A stretch of DNA of 64,000 nucleotides from contig OX335641.1 of the NCBI GenBank assembly GCA_946894095.1, positions 514,501 through 578,500 on the forward strand, written 5' to 3'. Below, in pieces: positions 55,629 through 64,000 of the stretch; position 1 is the stretch's first letter; every line of letters begins with the position of its first letter. Both the position numbers and the translations under genes were made by a program. The notes beneath the pieces are model-generated. The model did no database searches and was not told the DNA's origin. It was given only the letters and a program-made list of their open reading frames with translations. This stretch comes from Incurvaria masculella (Eukaryota > Arthropoda > Insecta > Lepidoptera > Incurvariidae).

Positions 55629-56268
55629 CTGAAAATGTGTGAAAACTTGAGATTAATAGGAAATGTTTACGCAGACTATTTCCAGACTCTTCTTTCAAAT
55701 TAATTACAGTATTATTTTTTTGGACTGGTCATCGATGACTTATGCGAACACTATTGCCCTGATATTAGCCCAACAGATCGAATTATCCAAGGGCATCAAG
55801 TATTCAGTTCAAGTATATTCAAGTAGATACGTTATGGCCAAATCAGAAAATATGTATAAGAAATAGCGAAAAACACTCAAAGGATTAGTGGGTCCAATTT
55901 TCATAAAACCTTAAACTAAAATTTTAGATTTTTTTGAAAACCCATTTCTAGCTGGATTTTGGGCAAAATAACGCACATGTATTATTGCACAAGCCAAACA
56001 ATAGTATCGCTCATGAGCAACACATTATGTGAAGAAATTCCAAACGGCAACTAAACGAAAGGGCACGTTCAACAATTTAGAATCATTAGGAACGTATTTT
56101 GTATAAAAAACTGTGAGTTATTTTAAAGTCTCTCCGTCGCATGTAATCAATACTTCCTACTAACATACAGTTGTATTCAGAGTAAACCTAGTACGGGATT
56201 AGCACCGGACTGTCGGATTCAGAGTGCGCGGACTAATAGTAATCATGCTAGATTGCATATCTCCTTAT
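55629..56268. other. No recognised gene
   Basis: Includes a weak SINE-body-like stretch at about 55757-55800 ('gatattagcccaacagatcg'). Otherwise unassigned. Confidence 0.4.
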
Positions 56269-56269
56269 T

Positions 56270-56541
56270 AGGGTTCCGTACCCAAAGGGTGAAAACGGAA
56301 CCCTATTACTAAGCCTCCGCTGTCCGTCCGTCCGTCCGTCCGTCCGTCCGTCCGTCCGTCCGTCCGTCCGTCCGTCCGTCCGTCCGTCTGTCCGTCTGTC
56401 ACAGGGCTGTATCACATGAAACGTTATAGGTAGGCATCTGAAATTTTCACAGAGTGTGTATTAATTTTGCCGCTATAACAACAAATAGGTAACATTTTAA
56501 AATAATAAGAATTAAAGGGGGTCCCCATACAAAAAACATAT
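56270..56541 (+). mobile_element. (GTCC)n-bearing interspersed repeat, copy 6, 3'-truncated
   Basis: Intact 5' hairpin 'gggttccgtacccaaagggt', (GTCC)n at about 56321-56398, 'gccgctataacaacaaatag'. It ends after 'ggggtccccatacaaaaaac' without the 'cttggccgg' terminus. Confidence 0.88.
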
Positions 56542-57834
56542 CTATCGGACAAGTAGTATTGGCACATATATGTGGTAGGAAGTTGCAGTACGTATATATC
56601 TATATTGCGTGTGCGTGTACGTATGACTGGATGAAGCATGCGCGGGCGCAAGTTATTTACATCCCATCAGCGCGGGAATATACTGCCGATTGGATTTTAA
56701 TTGTTTTTCACGCTCATTTAGTTTAATTGAAATAAATCCTCTTCATAATATTTATTGTTTACTATTATATTATTGATTTTCGCGCGTTCGATTCGTACTT
56801 TATGCTCGCGCTTCGGTTTAACTAATTGGTGACTTTTGAAGATTGGATTTAAATCGAAGTGCGAAGTTTATGTGTGGGATACCTTAATTTCTGTTTTGTG
56901 TACAGTTGATCCAAATTGTACACAATAAATAAAAATACCCGGTGATCAATTCCTGTAATTTTTGGTAGAGCTCGATTCATATAGTATAATAATATACATT
57001 TTCAGCAATGGTTGTATGGACGGACTGCCTAAACATTGATGACAAAAATCAAAGTATTTTGTCCGTTAATATTTTGGTAGACGCGATACCTGCGTTTTGT
57101 TGGTTTCGGTCCAGCCTATATCACAGAATAATTAATCATAGGATTATTCATAATGTAGTTCTTTATACAACCCTCTTTATTTAATGTATGCCTTGCTTGA
57201 CGGTCCATTCTTCTTACTTATCATTAAACATATTGCCGTCTTCACCAAAATTTTGGTAACAGACTTTAGAGCCAGTCCTAAGTTAACTTAACACGAAATA
57301 GTTTATTTTACATGGGCATTTCTAGCTTCTTGCTACTAATTCTGTGATATCAATAGTACACCGAAAACTGTGTGTTCATCTTCTTCTGTGTGTTCAGCAA
57401 ATTGAAGATGTAACTTCAGGCAATGGTTGTCTCCTCTTCATTTTGTGATATGAACATGGTACCTATAAGTTCTATAAAACCAATAATCCAGCACATGTCA
57501 CGGATCAACACTAACCAAAGCAGACAGTCTCGTACTAGTCACTACTGGCGAGACTTCTGTACGTTGCCCATTAAATATGCAAGAGGCGCCTTCGAGTAGA
57601 TTTGCATGAAACATGAATGCACTATAGTTAAGACACTGAAGAATCTAGGCCGGGTGTAAATCACTGCTCTTGTTCGCAGGGTATTAATAATCCCCGGTAT
57701 GAATGGTAACAGATCAATAGAATGACGCAACGAAACGCCGTGGAGAATGGGTGATTTTTATGGGCGAAATAAACAGTCATGCCAAAGAGAACGTTCCTTG
57801 ACCAGATTAATGTAATAATTCGTAAAGTTCAGGT
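56542..57834. other. No recognised gene
   Basis: About 1.3 kb of AT-rich sequence. Short ORFs only. Confidence 0.4.
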
Positions 57835-57932
57835 ACGGAGCACCCGTAATCGCAGAGCATGTATGTTGGTAGATGAGGCGAAAGTAAAATGTTGTGATCG
57901 TACTATGCACATGATGCTCTATCATCTTGCCA
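57835..57932 (+). repeat. Short interspersed repeat, copy 4
   Basis: 'cgcagagcatgtatgttggt', 'gttgtgatcgtactatgcac' and 'atgatgctctatcatctt' match 13240-13330. Confidence 0.5.
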
Positions 57933-58071
57933 TTTTATTTCGCCAATTTGAAGGTATCCTAACGGAGGCGGTGCCGCCGACACGGACGCGTTGTGACGCC
58001 ATCTTGTCACTCTCGTTGGGGCTAGCTAGCCCGCACTAGTCCTTGCCGCCATCCTGGAGGCTCGCTCGTTG

Positions 58072-58109
58072 CCAGCCCAGCCAGCCCAGCCAGCCCAGCC
58101 AGCCCAGCG
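58072..58109 (+). repeat. (CCAGCCCA)n minisatellite
   Basis: About four and a half perfect 8-bp units of 'ccagccca', within a GC-rich block (57970-58130). Confidence 0.85.
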
Positions 58110-58206
58110 CGCCGTCCGCATCTTTCCTGTCAGTCTGATCGCGTTGGTGTTATTTTAAATTGACTTTTATAACAATTTTGTATGAAAACCAATCCTGTTT
58201 ATCTAA

Positions 58207-58449
58207 GCAATTAAAATCGAAACGTTAGGCTCATGGGGACCGGATGTTAGAAATCTGTTTGAGGATTTTTCGTCGCGGTTGATCGAATCATCGCGTGACC
58301 AGAGGGCTGGCTGGTATCTCGGGCGGAGGTTGAGCCTAGCTATCCAGAGAGGGAATGCGGCCAGTCTTTTGGGCACCCTGCCGCCTGGCAGCGATATAGC
58401 TGAAATTTATTATTTGTTATACATGTGTGTAATTTTAGGAATAGTTTAA
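58207..58449 (+). pseudogene. LINE ORF2 C-terminal remnant
   Basis: An 80-codon frame without ATG, open between stops, reads 'AIKIETLGSWGPDVRNLFED', then 'RLIESSRDQRAGWYLGRRLS', then 'LAIQRGNAASLLGTLPPGSD'. This resembles a C-terminal region I associate with lepidopteran LINE polyproteins ('LG.WG..A...F......R....GD.RAG..L.QRL..A.QRGNAAS.LGT'). It lacks the reverse transcriptase core. The clean frame over 80 codons suggests a fairly young 5'-truncated copy. Confidence 0.6.
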
Positions 58450-59394
58450 TTTATAGGATAATGTATAATATTTTAGTTTTTAATTTCTTTGTTGATTTTG
58501 TTGATAAGTTATTGAACTAAATATACAGCAAATTAATGTAATGTGGAACCTAGCTTTAGGGTATTCATTGGCATATGGAATATATATTATATAAGTGACT
58601 GCGGATACACATTAAATATTTATAGATGTTGGGCAGATATCTTTGAATTTCAATGATTTTAATCGTAGTGAGGACAATATTGTAAAAGTAAATGCATGTT
58701 TACACAAAGCAATCGACCAGTAATTGCTAAATTTATCGAATAAAGTTTGTCAATTCGTAACTAATGTCGCGAAAAGACATCATAACATAGAGCGATCATT
58801 GTGGCGTGTGGTTTTACGACCGGGATCAAATACTGTTAACTTTGTCGATAGTTATATTCTAAGTTTTATTGGCAATAAAGTTGTGAAATGACATTATTAA
58901 AAGCAAAATTACTTTAGTTTGGCTAATCGATTGATCTTACTTGAGAATGTTTTATGTAAAAGGCGGTATATGGCGTACGCCGGTCCGACCGACGAAACAT
59001 ATGGGCTTTCGAAATGTATCGGGTAGACTATGGGTGAGATTCACGGCCCTGGAGTCCAAAAAGTCAAGCAGGGGCTTAGCTAAAACGTACCACAGATTCG
59101 AACAATGTTCTACATACTACACATTATTTAGCAATGCGCTTCTTAGATCTAATAAAAACCAAACAAAGTTTGAATTTAAACAGTGAAAATCCTCTGGAAT
59201 CACTTTCAGGAAAACAGGCTTCATCTGAATTAAACATATCCCTGAATGCATTCTGCCTTCATAGACTGATTGTACGGACTGACGAACTGACCGACGGATA
59301 TAATATAGACAGCCGTACAGACAAATGTAGGAGTGCTCTTCCAAGAGTAATAATTTTAAAATCCTTTTCTTAACTAAGAGTGCAAATTTTGCAT
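58450..59394. other. No recognised gene
   Basis: AT-rich. Overlapping short ORFs at 58941-59373 show no domain. Confidence 0.4.
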
Positions 59395-59395
59395 T

Positions 59396-59485
59396 GCATT
59401 TAAAATATATATAAATATTTATATACATATACATGTATACACACACATATATATGTATATATATATATATATATATATAAGACAT
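59396..59485. repeat. (TA)/(CA) microsatellite tract
   Basis: Mixed TA, CATA and CACA repeats. The 127-codon minus ORF (59117-59500) is Tyr/Ile-rich only because it reads this tract. Confidence 0.85.
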
Positions 59486-59948
59486 GTACAATACATACAA
59501 GACATGTACACACCAGTTACTACTCTAGAAAGTCACATTTCAATAATGACCACATATGCGTCTAAAGTCAGCTTACCTTTGTATCCGTGTGTAAAGTTGG
59601 CAAAAGCTTATCTATCCCATACTTAATGTCCGGGCATTGTGTTGAGACCTTGAAATTATAAGTTATCAACGGATTGACTGATTGAGGAAGTCCGATACGC
59701 ACGGATATTCAATTATTCATTCGGAATGAGAATCATAACTTGCATCTGATAGAGTCCAAAGTAGTATGATTCATGCGCTAGTAAGTTGGTTGACGATGAT
59801 CAACACTTCCATTTTGGCCTGTGTGCCTCGTATAGAAATATGCACAGAAAAAGAAGTTGTTTATCTGAGTTTTTTTTACATACATGTATTTAAACAAGTT
59901 GCCATTAAACTGATGTATTCGTTAAATTCTACCGTCGACATGTTGTTT
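59486..59948. other. No recognised gene
   Basis: Nothing assigned. Starts with the direct repeat 'agacatgtaca' (59480 and 59500). Confidence 0.4.
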
Positions 59949-59950
59949 TT

Positions 59951-60258
59951 AGGGTTCCGTACCCAAAGGGTTAAAACGGAACCCTATTACTAAGCCTCCG
60001 CTGTCCGTCCGTCCTTCCGTCCGTCCGTCCGTCCGTCTGTCACAGGGCTGTATCTCATGAACCGTAATAGGTAGGCAGCTGAAATGTTCACAGAATGTGT
60101 ATTTATTTTGCCGCTATAACAACAAATAGGTAAAATAAAAAAAATCTAAAAATTAAAGGGGGGTCCCATACAAGAAACGTGATTTTTTTGTGTAAAATCT
60201 TGTACGATGGTACGGGACCCTTCGTGTGCGAGTCCGACTCGCACTTGGCCGGTTTTTT
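59951..60258 (+). mobile_element. (GTCC)n-bearing interspersed repeat, copy 7, complete
   Basis: Complete from 'agggttccgtacccaaaggg' to 'cgcacttggccggtttttt'. The simple repeat is short (about 60001-60038). Confidence 0.92.
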
Positions 60259-60361
60259 AATGAATATTCACGTGAATTATAGTCACTACATTTAAATGTA
60301 CCTAATTGAAGACGAATGCAAAATTTTTGGGGAAATTCGAAAACGAATTAAAGACATCAAT

Positions 60362-60765
60362 GTCAGCCTCAGTGGCCCAGTGGCGCGACACTTCGGCGAT
60401 CGCTCTCCGAAGTTAAGCAACGCTCGGTCCGGTCTGGTCTTGGATGGGTGACCATTAGACCGTTGAGAGAGGCTGGCCGTGGTTCGGATTCCACGTTAAG
60501 CTGTAGGTCCCCTTCCTTACTTACTAGGTGGTAGGGTTTATCCCGCCCGGGTTGGTACCATCGCATTGGATGAACGATGGTCGAAGCGGCAATGAAAATT
60601 GTCCGTGTTTTCCATCCAGTTCAATGTAGCCGTGCAATATAAGGAAGGTCCTGGCATGGCACCTAGCTCCCATGTGGTGTGTTGGGCTAATACCATGACA
60701 GAACTTGTGGTATTAGCCATCCATGTCCAGTCACATAAAAAAAAAAAAAAAAAAAAAAAATTTGG
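60362..60765 (+). mobile_element. 5S-rRNA-headed SINE, full length, long poly(A)
   Basis: Head 60362-60480 with 'gaagttaagcaacgctcggt' and box C 'gtcttggatgggtgacc' (60437-60453). Complete body with 'taggtggtagggtttatccc', 'ggttggtaccatcgcattgg' and 'catccagttcaatgtagccg'. It ends in an uninterrupted A run of about 24 bp (about 60737-60760), the longest of any copy, suggesting the most recent insertion. ORFs of 65-81 codons here are SINE by-products. Confidence 0.94.
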
Positions 60766-60769
60766 CATA

Positions 60770-62755
60770 AACATAAAGACAAAGATAAAGAATATTTACA
60801 AAAACAACAGCACAGCACTAAACGCTTTGTTCTGTAAGCATTGAAGATATATACGAAAGCATTTTTTATCATATCGAACTTGAAAGAGCTCAGGAATCAT
60901 TTCTCTTTCCAGTGTAGCAGCATAAAGTGGTTGAATATACTTTCATATGATTATGGGAATCTTATATAGACGTAAATTTTCTTAGCCACACAGAATACAT
61001 AAACTATTTAGCACCAAGACCGCGAGAAATCTTTATTCTATGTATCGAAGTCGAACGACCTTTACAAATTCTCGTCACTATATTATTTTCAGTGGATTTA
61101 AAAAGCAAAATGCTATTCGTGACATCCGTACAGAACCTAGGAATATATAGCCAAGAATATGAATATGCTTGTACGATTCACCTTTACAAAAATGTGTGCC
61201 GCAAAATAGGCCATTCTCGTGTTATTCTCATACAATTGCTGAGCTGCTTCTCAGAATGAAGATCTACACTGTACTGCAGACCTCTTTCATTTTCACAGTG
61301 CTAAAGATGGAGCCTCACCATTCGAGGTAGTCACTGGAGGATTTTGGGTGAACTCATAGCGCTGTCGTCAGACGCTGATTGCGGGATCCGTGCCTATCAA
61401 GACAGGTTTGTGATTCACCTGCCTTCTCAGTATGGGCAGTGATTTAATACGAGCCTGTTATTGAATACGGTGTCTGACAATCATTTAATAATCGGTCGGC
61501 TCGTGAGAAAGGATCTCAGCTGTTAATGGCTGTGGTTTTGAAGAACGAGCTACTCATATATTTAGAGGCGTCTCGTCGGCTGTCAAAATGTACGATCAGG
61601 TTGCTGTTCTATCAACAAGCTTGCTCCCTTCGAAGTAGCCTTTTAAAGTATTGTTACAATATGTGGATAACAGTAAATTGAAATTGTTATTAGTACACAC
61701 TTTTTCTCTTGTACTGGTTCAAAATTCATACAGTTTTTTTTCATGTTTCATTGCTTTTCATATCGAGCACAGGATAACTCTGAATGCGCTATGCTTGAAA
61801 GTGGCTATTATTCTTCTAGAAGGTAAATACTTAGGTTCTGTGTATGCTTAAGCATTTATTTTAAACTACAGATATGAACCAAGCTAATACAACATTAAGC
61901 CTATAGTTATTTATTACCATCAGTAATGGTAAATAGCCTATAATTGATGGGAAGACAAAACATATTGATACAAAAATAATATCACATACGAAGTCACGTG
62001 TAACATGTAAAACGTATATCTTATGAAGTTTCCTGCCAACACGAAGTCATAAACCATTGGGTGTTGACAAGGTTTCCCATCAACAATTCACAGAAGCCAT
62101 TCTTAGTCCATTGAGACCATATACAGCTCTGTATGCTAATATTTGCAAATGAGTTGAAGCTTTTTAGTTAGTATTATGATGTGAGCTTGATTGAGTCATA
62201 ACCTGTGCAAGAAAGAACAATATACGAACATTATTCATACAATGGTTTTACCTTGTTATGCATAAAAAACATAGATTTATTTGAATTCGTTAAATACACT
62301 GAGCACCAAATGTTTGAGGACCAATAATAACGGAATTAAACGATGAAGTAATCTAAAATGAATAGAAATTAAAATGTTTAATCTGAATTTATGTAGTAGT
62401 TATAAATATTCCCAATTATATTAAATGCCAATACATTAATCGAAACCGGATCTAAATTGAATAAATCCAAGACCAATTGAATGCGATTATGTCAAGATTC
62501 GCGTTGCTCTATAGTATAAATATATTCCAATTTCTGCATTAACTGCTTTAATCGAATAACTGTTTGAAACGAATAATGAAAATTAATTGATTTTTTATTG
62601 CGAGATGTCAAAGTTATGAAATTGACAAATAAATAATTATATGACTGTATTAGGCGTTTATACGAGGAAAACCTTGCAATACTTAATATGTATGTTTATT
62701 ATACTATAAATCTATTTAGTCAAATAAGTAATTTATATTCTAAGACTGTTCACAT
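60770..62755. other. No recognised gene
   Basis: Nearly 2 kb, AT-rich. A slightly GC-richer stretch at 61240-61480 was read in six frames without result. No repeat assigned. Confidence 0.4.
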
Positions 62756-62965
62756 GAGTTGTTGTTTCTTCGTAGTTTTTGGTTCTTTGTTCTACCAAAA
62801 ATCTAGGTTTGACATTATAATTTAGGTATTCATAAGAATATTTAATTTCATAAGTATTATATTCTTTGCAGGTTCTTCTTCACTGAATCATTCGAATCCG
62901 CGAATCAATCAAATTATTACATAACTTGTAGTTTGACTACCAGAAGTTTGATAAAGAAATGAAAT
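62756..62965 (+). mobile_element. Retroelement 3' end with (GAAAT)n tail, copy 2
   Basis: 'gttgttgtttcttcgtagtt', 'gcaggttcttcttcactgaa', 'gactaccagaagtttgataa' and 'agaaatgaaatt' in the same order as 35030-35273. Confidence 0.6.
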
Positions 62966-63488
62966 TATTTTTTTACAATCTTTTTGATTTTTTATGTGTG
63001 ATTATATTCAAAGAATCCAGGTTTTTGCTTTCATAAATAATCATAAAATATACTAAGTAGGTAACAGAAAAAAAACAGAAACAACAATTTACAAAAATTA
63101 CACACATTTGAAATATTTTTACTGAAAAAATTTTACTGTACTGCATTATGAACCAAATACAGTTCTACATTAAAATATCTCTTACAAGTCCATCGTTACC
63201 TTATCTATTGGCAAAATACAGTCAATATTCCACCTTAGCTCACTGACATTTCCATTGAGTTTAGATTGTGACGTCGATCAAGCTCTCATCCGTGCCTCGA
63301 GTAATTGACAGCCGTAGAAAATGTTCAATTAACAGTGTATTAATGGATTTATGTACTTATTGTGGCTTCAATCAAAACCTGGCTGCGATCTGTTTTTAAT
63401 TGATGGATCCATTTCGCTTCGAGTTCGCCGAGCCTTCTTCGGGTTAGCCATGGATAATGTAAGGCACGAAGTGATGTTCTACGTAGTT
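62966..63488. other. No recognised gene
   Basis: AT-rich, unassigned. Confidence 0.4.
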
Positions 63489-63489
63489 G

Positions 63490-63605
63490 TATGTAGGAGT
63501 GGACACGGCTGGATGATACCACACCTACTGTATTGAACTACCCTTAGATACCACATGGTAACTAGCAAGTGAGGGAGGAGACCTACAGTTTTACATGTAG
63601 TCCTG
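63490..63605 (-). mobile_element. Rearranged SINE fragment
   Basis: 'gtggacacggctggatgata' and 'gagacctacagttttacatg' correspond to two separate parts of the shared SINE body brought together by deletion. Confidence 0.45.
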
Positions 63606-64000
63606 CCACCGCAAGCGGTTACGCACACAGAACCCGACAGCGCCCAGAGTTGCTGCATCTAGATTATTGAATGGTAAAGCGGAGGATGTACAGATAGATG
63701 GATCAGGTTGCTTGCAGGTTGCGGTGCTTCACGGATAAAGTCCATGCCAAACGCCTAAAGTTGTCTGTGTATTTGAATAATGTAAATAAGTACGCTTTTT
63801 TTATTTAACGAGCAGTAAACCGTACTTATATTATAATATATTTTATATCACATATATTATAAGATTAAGCCTGGGACAAACATTTCTCTTCCCGACTCGA
63901 TTTCTGAACACGAATTCCGGAATGGGCTTTCCGAATGTTACCCGACAAGTTCGTTTCGCGTTTATTCGGAAAGCCACGATTCCTAAACAGTATTCAAAAA
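63606..64000. other. No recognised gene
   Basis: AT-rich with a short inverted 'ttatattataatatatttta' tract near 63828. Nothing else assigned. Confidence 0.4.

Noticed and set aside
59117..59500. 127-codon minus-strand ORF rich in Tyr and Ile
   Set aside because: Half of it translates a TA/CA microsatellite, and the rest has no domain.
1..64000. CRISPR array, operon, phage or bacterial defence system
   Set aside because: No direct-repeat/spacer pattern, no prokaryotic gene density and no ribosome-binding-site pattern; the window is insect nuclear DNA.

Overview
The window looks like non-coding nuclear DNA from a moth or butterfly (Lepidoptera). It is AT-rich and dominated by short, old, nested transposable elements. 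The evidence is the repeat content: 5S-rRNA-headed and tRNA-headed SINEs, a (GTCC)n-bearing interspersed repeat that ends in 'CTTGGCCGG', degraded PIF/Harbinger, mariner and LINE coding fragments, many small foldback or inverted-repeat elements, and insect-type TTAGG repeats. There is no bacterial-style gene layout, no operon, and no long open reading frame. The species call is inference.

Only one stretch looks like an exon of a conserved host gene. It lies at 37324-37505 on the minus strand and encodes a 60-residue bHLH domain of the Dysfusion/NPAS4 type, with an STKGASK start, good splice sites at both ends and a branch-point match. I saw no other exon of this gene, so most of the window is probably intron of, or flank to, a dysfusion-like gene with very long introns. 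A weaker candidate is a membrane-protein exon at 55348-55628 on the minus strand, possibly a chemoreceptor. A very short candidate terminal exon lies at 46962-47016 on the plus strand.

Layout. 1-9.7 kb: SINEs, a 118-bp tandem repeat, a small MITE, and a composite MITE carrying a LINE fragment. 9.7-15.1 kb: two decayed Harbinger transposase copies in opposite orientation, with a LINE fragment and an 800-bp interspersed repeat between them. 15-25 kb: SINE remnants, a tRNA-like unit, two (GTCC)n elements, a mariner remnant and an inverted-repeat element. 25.5-29 kb: two head-to-tail interspersed repeats, one carrying a precise nested insertion, two (GTCC)n elements and two inverted-repeat elements. 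31-41 kb: three members of a small family with 13-14 bp target duplications, two of which have become hairpins, plus the bHLH exon. 41-53 kb: three full-length 5S SINEs, further tRNA SINEs, a TIR element with a coding-like interior, and a foldback element with an interstitial TTAGG array. 53-64 kb: LINE 3' ends, a LINE C-terminal ORF, (GTCC)n elements and long unassigned AT-rich DNA.

The main points of interest are the shared 3' body joined to two unrelated Pol III promoters (5S and tRNA), the hairpin family whose 'snap-back' arms lie inside perfect target duplications, and several nested insertions for which another copy in the same window gives the empty site.
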